Shown: positions 8,778 through 16,961 of the stretch, piece by piece
Layout: every line of letters begins with the position of its first letter
How positions within the stretch are numbered: the first letter of the stretch is position 1
Source of the DNA: Candidatus Calescibacterium sp.
Lineage (GTDB): Bacteria; Calescibacteriota; Calescibacteriia; Calescibacteriales; Calescibacteriaceae
Assembly: GCA_025060505.1 (NCBI GenBank)
Contig: JANXBU010000016.1
Span: 1-42,996, forward strand
Length of the DNA: 42,996 nucleotides
Direction: 5' to 3'
Notes under the pieces: generated by a model
What the model was told of the DNA's origin: nothing
Database searches by the model: none
What the model saw: only the letters and a program-made list of their open reading frames with translations
Translations under genes and position numbers: made by a program

Positions 8778-9716
8778 TTACGGATTGTCTGCCTTATCTG
8801 TTGAGGTTTGGAGCTTACCGTAGAGCAAATTATTTCTCATTCTGCATATCATACATATTTCAGATTGCGTTGGTTCTCCACAAGATTTGCATCTGTTGAT
8901 ACTTGTTTTGGGTCTTCTATCTTTGATAACAGGATACATCTTTGAGAGAAATTCAGAGTAAAACCTTAGCTTTGTTCCGGGTGATTTTTCTTCAAGTTGA
9001 GATATTAATTTTTTGTAATGAAGAGTTGTTGAACCTTCTGCGAATGGACACTCGTCTTCTATGTAATCTATTTGAGCAAGTACCGCGTACATAGCAGCTT
9101 CTTTTTCGCTCATTTTACAAAACGGCTTGACCTTTCGAGCAAATCCATTCTCCTCAGGTAAAACTGGGAATTGCCTTGAAAGATATTCGATGTTCCAGCT
9201 TAGAGTGTTGAGCATAAGAACTGAGACCTCGTCATCAAGATTATGAGCTGTTGCCAAAACATTGTAGCCGTATTCCCTTGCGTACAGATTCATATAGTAT
9301 CTTTTCAAGGTTCCACAAAAAGAGCATGGTGGTCTTCTTTCATTTTCCTTTATCTGTGGGATGGTTCTCCCGAAATCTCTACCAAGATCAACTATATGAA
9401 GTTTTCTACCTATTCTTTGAGCGAAATTCCTTGTTTTTATCTCTGAAATTTCGGAATATTCGCTTATTCCGAGATTTATGTGAAGACCATCTGCTTCGTA
9501 TCCCAATTTCACAAGAACGTTCCAAAGAGAAAGGCTATCCTTTCCACCAGAAACTGCAACCAAAATTCTATCTGTTTTCTGGAACATCTTGAATTCTTCA
9601 ATGGTTCTTTGAGTTCTCGCTTCAAACCAGTTTATGTAGTGCTCTGGACATAGTGCTAATCTGTGTTGAGGAATATATATATTCGTTCTTATACCACACT
9701 TCAAACATTTTTTCAT
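8778..9716 (-). CDS. ttuA: tRNA-5-methyluridine54 2-sulfurtransferase
   Basis: TtuA activates U54 of tRNA by adenylation and inserts sulfur delivered as a TtuB thiocarboxylate, giving the s2T54 that stabilises tRNA in thermophiles. The 312-residue protein shows the full family layout: N-terminal zinc site (C4, C7, H18/C23/H26), PP-loop SGGKDS (56-61), iron-sulfur ligands C131, C134 and C223, and a second zinc site (C276, C279, C288, C291). All match TtuA rather than TtcA. It lies 82 bp downstream of the TtuB-like gene on the same strand, which supports the pairing. Confidence 0.9.
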   Translation of the reverse strand: MKKCLKCGIRTNIYIPQHRLALCPEHYINWFEARTQRTIEEFKMFQKTDRILVAVSGGKDSLSLWNVLVKLGYEADGLHINLGISEYSEISEIKTRNFAQRIGRKLHIVDLGRDFGRTIPQIKENERRPPCSFCGTLKRYYMNLYAREYGYNVLATAHNLDDEVSVLMLNTLSWNIEYLSRQFPVLPEENGFARKVKPFCKMSEKEAAMYAVLAQIDYIEDECPFAEGSTTLHYKKLISQLEEKSPGTKLRFYSEFLSKMYPVIKDRRPKTSINRCKSCGEPTQSEICMICRMRNNLLYGKLQTSTDKADNP

Positions 9717-9798
9717 AAATTCAGTATTAAGAATTTAACGAGAGAATATCTGAGTTTCTTTTATTGTAGTTTGTTTGGTATATTTGTTATCCTGACGT

Positions 9799-10008
9799 TT
9801 ATCCTCCTGATATAGCGTTTACAATTTTTATCTCATCACCTGCTTTTACAGTTTGATTCTCGTCTAATATTTCGCCATTTCTCACAGCAAACGCATACTC
9901 TCCAGAAAGATTCAGTTTCTTCAAAATTTCCTTTACTTTCATTTTTTCTTCTTCAAATTCAATCTTTTTACCGCGATACAAAACATAAATCTTTTCTTTA
10001 ACTTGCAC
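9799..10008 (-). CDS. ttuB: TtuB-like ubiquitin-fold sulfur carrier (ThiS/MoaD family)
   Basis: The 69-residue protein has the beta-grasp pattern of ThiS/MoaD/TtuB and ends in GG (NAISGG), the terminus that is adenylated and thiocarboxylated. Its place directly before ttuA points to TtuB. ThiS for thiamine, or a CysO-like carrier for the nearby cysteine synthase, remain possible since some lineages use one carrier for several acceptors. It starts with GTG at 10008; TATATT at -13 to -8 suggests a leaderless message. No E1-like activating enzyme is in the window. Confidence 0.75.
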   Translation of the reverse strand: MQVKEKIYVLYRGKKIEFEEEKMKVKEILKKLNLSGEYAFAVRNGEILDENQTVKAGDEIKIVNAISGG

Positions 10009-10015
10009 ATATAAA

Positions 10016-10021
10016 AATATA
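10016..10021 (-). promoter_or_regulatory. -10 hexamer for a leaderless ttuB mRNA
   Basis: TATATT on the minus strand lies at -13 to -8 of the GTG start at 10008; the spacer to the divergent cdsA start is only 52 bp. Confidence 0.5.
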
Positions 10022-10060
10022 GAAATAAATTGAAGGTAAATTATAAATCACTGACCACTT

Positions 10061-10927
10061 ATGGATAGTAAAAAGGTTTTTGACACAAAGGAACTACAAG
10101 CCAGAGTAATTTCTGGACTCGTTTTTGCGGGAGTTTTTCTGTTTGTTATACTTGAAGGAGGCCTTGTTTTTGTTTTAGCTGTGACTGCGCTTGTTGCGCT
10201 CGCTTCGCTGGAAATATACCAGCTTCTTGAAATGAAGGGAGAGAGTCCATATAAGTTTCTTGGTATCTTGCTTTCATCTGCAATACCAATTATTAGTTAT
10301 ATAGCACCGTATGATTTTGTATTTGCGATATTATCTTTTTCTCTGATAGCTATATTTTTTATTCAGGTTGTATCAAGAGAATTCAAGGGAGCAATTGAAA
10401 AAGTTCTTATGACATATTTTGGAATTATATATACCGGATGGCTTGGAGGGGCTCACTCTATTATGATGAGAAACATAGAAGAACATGTGGATGTTGTGGA
10501 AAACTTTGCAAGAATTGATGCGGGTGCGTTCCTTTTTATGTTTGTTGTTGCGTCAACGGTATCAGCAGATATAGGAGCATATTTTGCTGGAAAAAGATTT
10601 GGAAGAATTAAGATTGCTGAAAAAATATCTCCGGGAAAAACTCTTGAAGGATTTTTAGGAGGTCTAGGACTATCAATTCTTGTGGCTATACTTATGAAGA
10701 TAATTTTTAATCCACAAGGAACTTTATTCACATATATATTTCTTGGGGCTCTTTGTGCCTTTGTTGGTCTTATTGGAGATATATCTGAGTCTGCTTTGAA
10801 AAGAGATGTACATGTAAAAGATTCCGGATTCCTTATTCCGGGACACGGTGGAGTTCTTGATAGATTAGATAGTTTGATATTTTCTATTCCAGTTTTATAC
10901 TATGTATGTAAGTATATGCTTTTTTAA
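10061..10927 (+). CDS. cdsA: phosphatidate cytidylyltransferase
   Basis: CdsA makes CDP-diacylglycerol from phosphatidate and CTP at the inner membrane, the entry to phospholipid head-group synthesis. The 288-residue protein has about seven or eight membrane helices and the C-terminal CdsA signature: SALKRD, then KDSG and IPGHGGVLDRLDS. The metal-binding acidic and KD residues are intact. Divergent from ttuB. No uppS, dxr or rseP neighbour is seen, unlike many genomes where they cluster. Confidence 0.93.
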   Translation: MDSKKVFDTKELQARVISGLVFAGVFLFVILEGGLVFVLAVTALVALASLEIYQLLEMKGESPYKFLGILLSSAIPIISYIAPYDFVFAILSFSLIAIFFIQVVSREFKGAIEKVLMTYFGIIYTGWLGGAHSIMMRNIEEHVDVVENFARIDAGAFLFMFVVASTVSADIGAYFAGKRFGRIKIAEKISPGKTLEGFLGGLGLSILVAILMKIIFNPQGTLFTYIFLGALCAFVGLIGDISESALKRDVHVKDSGFLIPGHGGVLDRLDSLIFSIPVLYYVCKYMLF

Positions 10928-11045
10928 CTCCGTATTTTTTACTTTTGCTCTGGATTGCAGTTATTGCGATTAAGAAAAATCAGATTCAGAAGAAAAATAA
11001 TGCAGAAAATAGTAAAATGAAACTCTTTTTTCAATTGTAATATTT

Positions 11046-11981
11046 ATGAGAATACTTGTTACAGGTGGGGCTGGTTTTATCGCTTCGCATATTGTTGATG
11101 AGTATATCAAAGCAGGTCATCAGGTTTCTGTAATAGATAACCTTTCTTCTGGTTCAATTCAAAATGTAAATCCAAAAGCTAAGTTCTACAAAGTAGATAT
11201 AAGGTCAGATGAATGTGAGAAAATTTTCGCAGAGGAAAAACCAGAGATACTAAATCATCATGCTGCGCAAATGGATGTAAGAAAATCTGTTCAAGATCCA
11301 GTTTATGATGCGGACGTGAATATAATAGGTTCGTTAAAACTTCTTGAACTATGTGTTAAATATGGAGTTAAAAAGGTGATATTTGCTTCAACAGGTGGAG
11401 CTATTTACGGGGAACAAGACTATTTTCCAGCGGATGAGGAACATCCAACTCGTCCAGTTTCACCTTACGGTGTTTCAAAGCTATGTGTTGAAAAATATCT
11501 ACACTTCTACTATGTTAGCTACGGGTTGAGGTATGTTTCTTTGAGATATTCAAACATCTACGGACCACGTCAGAATCCTCATGGGGAGGCTGGGGTTGTT
11601 GCTATATTTACCAACAAGCTTCTGAATGGTCAGCAGCCTATTATAAATGGAGATGGTCTTCAAACGAGGGATTTTCTGTATGTCGAAGATGTCGTCAAAG
11701 CAAATATGATTTTTACAGAAAATGACGGTATTGGAATTTTCAATGTTGGAACAGGTACTGAGACCGACATAAATACAATTTTCAGAAAACTCAGAGATAT
11801 AACTAAATCAAATTGCGAAGAGGTGCATGGTCCAGAGAAGCCCGGAGAGCAGAGAAGGAGCTGTATTAGCTATAAGAAGATACAGAAGGAATTCGGTTGG
11901 GTTCCAAAAGTTTCTCTTGATGAAGGACTCAGATATACAGTTGAATTCTTCAAGGAGAAATTAAAAGGAGAAAAAAGTTAA
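11046..11981 (+). CDS. NAD-dependent sugar-nucleotide epimerase (GalE-like)
   Basis: The 311-residue protein is an extended short-chain dehydrogenase/reductase. It has the NAD-binding GGAGFIASH near residue 7, the AQMDVRKSV region, the STGGAIYG active-site segment and the catalytic YxxxK (SPYGVSKLCVEK). It resembles bacterial and archaeal UDP-glucose 4-epimerases of about 310 residues, but related 4-epimerases or dehydratases acting on other UDP/dTDP sugars cannot be excluded. It probably feeds surface glycan synthesis with rfbA and the glycan cluster at 20-24 kb. Confidence 0.85.
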   Translation: MRILVTGGAGFIASHIVDEYIKAGHQVSVIDNLSSGSIQNVNPKAKFYKVDIRSDECEKIFAEEKPEILNHHAAQMDVRKSVQDPVYDADVNIIGSLKLLELCVKYGVKKVIFASTGGAIYGEQDYFPADEEHPTRPVSPYGVSKLCVEKYLHFYYVSYGLRYVSLRYSNIYGPRQNPHGEAGVVAIFTNKLLNGQQPIINGDGLQTRDFLYVEDVVKANMIFTENDGIGIFNVGTGTETDINTIFRKLRDITKSNCEEVHGPEKPGEQRRSCISYKKIQKEFGWVPKVSLDEGLRYTVEFFKEKLKGEKS

Positions 11982-12111
11982 TGAAAAATTAAATTGCTTT
12001 GTTACGGAAATCCGGTATCTGGATAAGAAATTTCAAATCAGTGCGATGCAGAATTCTTTGATTGTACGGACTCCGGTGTGTTTGCTATTCCGTTTTCTAG
12101 AGAGTACCAAA

Positions 12112-12249
12112 AGAGCAATAGAAAACCTCTTCGCAGTGATGGAACTTTGTCTTGCTCTGTTTTTTTAAATCAATATTTTTTGTATTGTTTGCAACAGAGC
12201 AATAGAAGAGGGTACTTGATAGTGTTCCCAGTGTTTGTAGTAGAGCAAT
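12112..12249. repeat. three spaced copies of AGAGCAAT
   Basis: The octamer AGAGCAAT occurs at 12112, 12196 and 12242, the last two within partly similar contexts (TGTTTG, 4 bases, AGAGCAAT). Spacings are 84 and 46 bp, so this is not a CRISPR array. It fills most of the 290-bp gap between the epimerase gene and the DUF3782-like copy 1, in which I see no gene. Confidence 0.3.
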
Positions 12250-12271
12250 TTTGTAAGAGATCTTTTTGCTA

Positions 12272-13003
12272 CTATATTCTTAACACTCTTGCTTTTTTGG
12301 GAGCTTGAACCTGCATAACTTCACCGGAAACCTTCACAACATAAAGACCTGATCTCAAAGCGAATGTATCTGCACCTCTTCCGTAGCTTATCCCTGCTAT
12401 AATCCCATACAGATTCCTCCCCCTATACCTCTCACCAAAAAAAGAGAATTCTTTCATATCAACGAGAAGTTCTTTGACATCTTTGGAAATCACATGAGTT
12501 TTCGCTGAGACCATAAAAACTGAATCTTTATCACAAACAACAATCAGATCATATTCTTTGTTTTTTCCGTTTTTAGAGAATTTGGCTCTTTGATAAATTT
12601 CAAGAATCCTGAAATCATGCTCTTTCAGAAATTTCATAACAGAGGGTTCAACCATCCCTTCTATAAATCTTCCCCATCCATCTGTTATGCCCTTAATAGA
12701 CTCCTTGAAAAGCCTTAGTTCCTCCGATGTTTTTCTGTTCTCTTCTGAGAGTTTAGAGATAGCCAATCTGTTTTCTTCTGCTGTTCTTTTATTTTCTTCT
12801 GAGAGTTTAGCGATAGCCAATCTATTTTCTTCCGAGAGTCTTTCAATAGCTAACCTATTTTCCTCAGCTGTTTTTTTGTTTTCTTCAGCGAGCTTAGCAA
12901 TAGCTTCCTCAATCTTCTGAAATCTTATCTCCCAAGCCTCCCTTTTTCTCCTCTGAATCTTACTTTTCACACCTTCTAAATTAATCACATCAATCTCAAA
13001 CAC
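12272..13003 (-). CDS. coiled-coil protein with DUF3782/PD-(D/E)XK-like domain, copy 1
   Basis: The 243-residue protein has a short Arg/Lys-rich N terminus, a long charged coiled coil (about residues 28-90) built of AEENRLAIxxL (11) and xEENKxT (7) units, and a C-terminal alpha/beta domain. In the latter, EYDLIVV and MVSAKT occupy the positions of the D and (D/E)xK motifs of PD-(D/E)XK nucleases; a Ser replaces the usual Glu, so activity is uncertain. The family looks like DUF3782-type proteins, common in several copies in thermophiles; function unknown. Start is GTG at 13003. A near-identical copy lies at 39.2-39.9 kb. Confidence 0.75.
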   Translation of the reverse strand: MFEIDVINLEGVKSKIQRRKREAWEIRFQKIEEAIAKLAEENKKTAEENRLAIERLSEENRLAIAKLSEENKRTAEENRLAISKLSEENRKTSEELRLFKESIKGITDGWGRFIEGMVEPSVMKFLKEHDFRILEIYQRAKFSKNGKNKEYDLIVVCDKDSVFMVSAKTHVISKDVKELLVDMKEFSFFGERYRGRNLYGIIAGISYGRGADTFALRSGLYVVKVSGEVMQVQAPKKARVLRI

Positions 13004-13189
13004 AATAAAGTTCTGATTAGTGTTATTCTAATATATGTCTGACGCGAATTTTTGCTACAGAGCGAAGGAGAGTTCTCTGAAAAATCTAAGGAAAGGGAAA
13101 AATCTTCAAAATTAAAGAAAGAAAATAATCTTGAAAATTCTAAAAAACTTTTGTCTATTGATAAGGATTTTCTAATTCTTGGGATTTTT

Positions 13190-13195
13190 AGGAGG
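13190..13195 (+). promoter_or_regulatory. strong Shine-Dalgarno site (AGGAGG)
   Basis: AGGAGG ends eight bases before the ATG at 13204. It is one of the few canonical ribosome binding sites in the window and fixes the start of the MetE-like gene including its Lys-rich tail. Confidence 0.8.
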
Positions 13196-13203
13196 AAAAA
13201 AAG

Positions 13204-14310
13204 ATGGCTAAATCAAAGAAAGTTAGCAAAACGAAAAGAAGTGTCAAACCTGTGAGAAAGATGGAGAAGAAAGTAAGGAAAGAACAAAAGAAACCAACAA
13301 GTAAGTCGTCTGGTGGAGCAAAGAAATCAAAGGTGAGAGTGATATTTATGTCTGTTGGTAGTTATCCGAGAATAGGGGATACAGAAAACGAGCAGAGGTT
13401 TCGTAGAGCCTGGGCCAAGCGTGAGCGAAATGAGATTACGGAAGATGAATTCAGGCAAATAGAAAGAGAATTTACAAAACTCGCAATAGAAGAACAGGAA
13501 AAAGCCGGAATGGACATAATAACAGACGGTGCTATTGGATGGTATGATCAAATATCTCACTTTGCGAGAAATGTTCAGGGAGTTAAGATAAACGGTCTTT
13601 TGAGATTTTTTGATACAAACACATATTTCAGACAGCCAATAATAGATGAACAAACCCCAGATGATCCGGAGGTAAAACCAGTTCTGCAGGATGAGTTCGC
13701 CTATGCAAAATCGATTGCAAAAAAGATTGTAAAGCCGTTTTTAACTGGTCCGATTACGCTTGCTCGTTTGACTAAAGGTGATTTTAAAAAAGCTGTTGGG
13801 ATTTATACTAAGTTGATTGAGAACGAAGTCAGAGTTCTTTCTGAAAACGGAGCTCAGATAATACAAATAGATGAACCAGCTCTAACAAAAGATGATATAG
13901 GGGGGAAGGAATTCGATGCTCTACCTTACCTTGAAAGAATATACAATGCTAAAAAACCAGAAACCAAGCTGATGTATTATTTTTACTTCAGAGATTTTTC
14001 CAAAGATTACAAAGCTTTTCAGAAAATTCCAGCTGATATACTCGGTTTTGATATGACCTATTCTCGCATTGAAGATATAATTGGCAAAGATGGAACAAGG
14101 AGGGAGCTTTTCCTTGGAATAGTAGATGGAAGAAACACATATATAGAAAAGCAGAAAGATGTCCTGCCGAGATTAAACAAAGTTTTGAAAAACTATTCGC
14201 TTGAGAACATATACGTAGGACCTTCGTCTGGACTTGAATACCTGCCGAGAAAATTTGCATTTCTCAAACTTAAAAACCTCACAAGCATGCTCAAACATCT
14301 GAGAAAATAG
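13204..14310 (+). CDS. MetE-like (cobalamin-independent methionine synthase fold) protein without zinc ligands
   Basis: After a basic N-terminal tail of about 43 residues (roughly half Lys/Arg), the protein follows the MetE barrel: GSYPRIGD at 52-59 and IQIDEPAL at 220-227. In true MetE the zinc is held by HxC, Glu and Cys. Here the HxC position reads YFYF (Y259, Y261), the Glu position is D283 and the last Cys, normally in PDCGL, is S342 in PSSGL. So it is unlikely to be a zinc methionine synthase. The 368-residue length fits a single-domain core MetE homologue. The substrate is unknown. A strong AGGAGG site sets the start, so the tail is translated. Confidence 0.75.
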   Translation: MAKSKKVSKTKRSVKPVRKMEKKVRKEQKKPTSKSSGGAKKSKVRVIFMSVGSYPRIGDTENEQRFRRAWAKRERNEITEDEFRQIEREFTKLAIEEQEKAGMDIITDGAIGWYDQISHFARNVQGVKINGLLRFFDTNTYFRQPIIDEQTPDDPEVKPVLQDEFAYAKSIAKKIVKPFLTGPITLARLTKGDFKKAVGIYTKLIENEVRVLSENGAQIIQIDEPALTKDDIGGKEFDALPYLERIYNAKKPETKLMYYFYFRDFSKDYKAFQKIPADILGFDMTYSRIEDIIGKDGTRRELFLGIVDGRNTYIEKQKDVLPRLNKVLKNYSLENIYVGPSSGLEYLPRKFAFLKLKNLTSMLKHLRK

Positions 14311-14412
14311 GCAGATAGAAGCGAAACTGCAACAAGAAAGAGAGTGAATATTCAAGAAAAAGTTAGATGGGTGAAAGCATAGAAAGGTGAAATAAAGCGA
14401 TTTTAGTTAGCG

Positions 14413-16050
14413 TTACAGGGTCAGAGGTATAAATATCATTGTGAGAACTCTTCTATCTCCATAAATTACTGGGGAGAGCATAACTGCAATGTTCTGTGCT
14501 CTTGTAAGTAGCATTTTTGGGTTTATACCGGAAATGGGGCCAGTTAGTTTTGGTACAGAAATCCATGTTTCTCTAACAGGTATAGCGACTTTTAAGTCTG
14601 CTGTGAACGGAGAGAAATATGCAACAATAGGTATTCCATCTGTCCTAACAGATACAGCTACTCCCCCTGTTCCTTGACTAAACAGTCCTCCGCCTCCTCC
14701 ATCAAGGACCTCAAATCTTGAAGCAAATTTGCCGCTTTCATCAATCGTAAGAAATCCGTATTCAACTGCCATAAGTGGAGGTATGAATATAAAATCTGCA
14801 ATATGAATGTTCCCATCTTTATCAGCAGATACCGAAAGATTCGTTCTACCAGAACCTATTGAGTATTCATCTATTAAGAAAGAAGGTTTATATGAAATTG
14901 TTACTTCAACGGGATAAGCTGGATCCGTGAATGGGTAGGTGTAGAATGTATCTGGTGAAGCTTGAAAGAATTTAGTTCCAATCCATTTTCCGTCAGATCT
15001 TTTGTAGAACACACCTGCAATTGAGTCAGCGGGTTTTGAAAGCTCAAATTTGTACATTATTGAGTCTACAGTTACACATAGGTTTTCCGGATTTCTGATT
15101 TTGTATCCTACCTGTGCGAAGGATATTTCTCCACGGTCATCTCTCTTTGTTTCAATTTCATCTTTCTGGTTGTTCAGCCATCCCAATATGCTATTCTGTT
15201 TAATTTCAATCCAGAATGTTTGGTTTATAGATGGGTCATAAAGTGATACTCCGAATAAGCTTTCTCTGTTTCTTGTAAAGGTAGGTATGATTTCTGCTGA
15301 ATATCCAACTCTTGCTGACACTGTATTGCAAGACTTATCGATTTCATAGTTTAATCTTAAGCTTTCTTGTCCAAAGTGGTATATAGATGTGTATTTTATA
15401 TCTGAGTTTTCTATCTCGTTTTCTTCTGTTTCGGGTGTTTTACAAATTTCTAACTCATTGTTTTTGGCTGGTGAGAATGCTCCAAATATAAGTTTCTTGC
15501 TTTCTTGGTCGAGAAATATCACGGCGATTTTGTTTATATCTTTCATATATCCAGCTCTGATGACAGAAATAGGTGAGTTCCATATTTTGACGATTCTGCA
15601 TCTCCATACTCCGAGAAGTGGATCTTTTACTGCTTCCTTTATTATGTAGAACTTTGGAACTTTATCTCTTATAGATGTTGCGAGATATACTATGTGGAGA
15701 TTTTCGTTCACGAAGAATATATTTGGTGAGCTCCCCGCCAAAACTCCTTTCCCCTTGTCTATTGGATCCACTGATTCGTTGCTCCATTTACCGTTTATGT
15801 CTAATGTAGAATAAGAGAGTGCTCCTTGAAATGAATCGTAGAATGAAACATGAGGGATGTCGGAATTATCAAGTGTGAAGTCCCATTGTCTTATTTCAAT
15901 ATCCATCTCAGGAGCAGAGAATATCTCGGCTGTACTAGGTATTATTAGTATTTCTCCCTCTCTGAACTTTTCACCTCTCCATGCTCTCCCACACGAGATG
16001 ATCAAAGAAAAAACTACAATGAAAACAATTTTCTCTCTAATTTTCATCAT
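14413..16050 (-). CDS. large lipoprotein of unknown function, possible beta-propeller
   Basis: The 545-residue protein has a lipoprotein signal with lipobox LIISC. The mature part has repeated short beta segments of the kind 'GNIHIADF', 'GIPIVAYF', 'IPHVSFYD', 'LHIVYLA', which resemble blades of propeller proteins that read as 'dG.phvay'. It would be anchored to an envelope membrane. No catalytic motif is recognised. The frame begins at a TTG at 16053, but ATG at 16050 or 16047 is more likely. Confidence 0.6.
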   Translation of the reverse strand: MMKIREKIVFIVVFSLIISCGRAWRGEKFREGEILIIPSTAEIFSAPEMDIEIRQWDFTLDNSDIPHVSFYDSFQGALSYSTLDINGKWSNESVDPIDKGKGVLAGSSPNIFFVNENLHIVYLATSIRDKVPKFYIIKEAVKDPLLGVWRCRIVKIWNSPISVIRAGYMKDINKIAVIFLDQESKKLIFGAFSPAKNNELEICKTPETEENEIENSDIKYTSIYHFGQESLRLNYEIDKSCNTVSARVGYSAEIIPTFTRNRESLFGVSLYDPSINQTFWIEIKQNSILGWLNNQKDEIETKRDDRGEISFAQVGYKIRNPENLCVTVDSIMYKFELSKPADSIAGVFYKRSDGKWIGTKFFQASPDTFYTYPFTDPAYPVEVTISYKPSFLIDEYSIGSGRTNLSVSADKDGNIHIADFIFIPPLMAVEYGFLTIDESGKFASRFEVLDGGGGGLFSQGTGGVAVSVRTDGIPIVAYFSPFTADLKVAIPVRETWISVPKLTGPISGINPKMLLTRAQNIAVMLSPVIYGDRRVLTMIFIPLTL

Positions 16051-16227
16051 CAAAAGGAGGTAGAATGCTCTAAAGATATATTTTAGTGAAAAATCTTGTA
16101 ATTATCATTTTTGTGATTTTGTTTATCTGTGTGTTCTATGTATGTTGGGTGTTTTGAGTTTATGTCTTTTCTTTGATGTTTTATTTTTTGATTGGTTTTA
16201 TTTAGTGTACGGTTTTTTTGTAGGAAT

Positions 16228-16884
16228 TTACTTCACAACTCCTCCGCCAAGAATTTCTCCTTTGAATAACCAGACTTTGACTCCATTTGTTCCCCATTTT
16301 GTTTTAGCTACTGCAAATCCATAGTCTATGTCTGCTCTTATTGTTTGGAGTGGGAGTCTTCCTTGAAGTATCCATTCTGCTCTTGCCAGTTCAACTCCTC
16401 CGAGCCGTCCTTCACAATTTATCTTTATTCCTTTTGCTCCTGCTCTTATTGCAGCTGCAATAGCCCTTTTCATAGCCGGTCTGTGTGGTATTCTTTTTTC
16501 CATCTGGCTTGCAAGGTTCTCTGCTATAAGCTGAGCGGATATTTCTGGATTCTTTATCTCTGTAAGGTCTATACCTATGTTTTCTTTTGGCTTACCGGTA
16601 ATCTTGGAGACATAATCTCTTATTCTCTCTAAGCCGGAAGCTTTCTTCCCTATTATTATGCCCACCTTTGCACAGTGTATCTCTATATGTACACGCTCAA
16701 ATAATCTTTTAATTATTATTTTTTCTATAGCTGCGGCGTAGAACCTCTTTTTTATCCAATCTCTTATCTTTATATCTTCTATAAGAAATTTGGAGTAATC
16801 TTTTTTTGATGAGGGTATCCAAACAGATTGCCAACTTTTTGTAACTCCGAGCCTAAATCCAACAGGATGAGTCTTCTGTCCCAT
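16228..16884 (-). CDS. rpsC: 30S ribosomal protein S3
   Basis: S3 sits in the head of the small subunit at the mRNA entry. From the ATG at 16884 the protein has 218 residues: MGQKTHPVGFRLG, a KH motif (VGIIIGKKASGLE) and the C-terminal RLPLQTIRADIDYG region, all canonical. The same frame stays open for 75 more Lys/Arg-rich codons to 17109, overlapping the divergent gene; TATAAA at -13 to -8 of the 16884 ATG supports the short form. Neither rplV nor rplP is adjacent, so the gene has been removed from the S10 operon. Confidence 0.95.
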   Translation of the reverse strand: MGQKTHPVGFRLGVTKSWQSVWIPSSKKDYSKFLIEDIKIRDWIKKRFYAAAIEKIIIKRLFERVHIEIHCAKVGIIIGKKASGLERIRDYVSKITGKPKENIGIDLTEIKNPEISAQLIAENLASQMEKRIPHRPAMKRAIAAAIRAGAKGIKINCEGRLGGVELARAEWILQGRLPLQTIRADIDYGFAVAKTKWGTNGVKVWLFKGEILGGGVVK

Positions 16885-16891
16885 ATCTTTG

Positions 16892-16897
16892 TTTATA
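16892..16897 (-). promoter_or_regulatory. -10 hexamer for a leaderless rpsC mRNA
   Basis: TATAAA on the minus strand occupies -13 to -8 relative to the rpsC ATG at 16884; no Shine-Dalgarno sequence is seen. Confidence 0.45.
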
Positions 16898-16961
16898 CTC
16901 TCTTTTTCCCTTGCTTTTGCTTTTTTCAAAACTTTTTGCTGATTTGTAACCTTTTTACCTG

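Noticed and set aside
12112-12249. Degenerate CRISPR array
   Set aside because: Only an 8-base core repeats, at 84- and 46-bp spacing, with no spacer regularity and no cas gene nearby.
12078-12308. 76-codon plus-strand frame
   Set aside because: It runs over the repeat-like intergenic DNA and the end of DUF3782-like copy 1; no motif and no ribosome site.
13052-13255. 67-codon Lys/Glu-rich frame before the MetE-like gene
   Set aside because: It overlaps the well-defined MetE-like start in another frame; composition reflects A-rich DNA.
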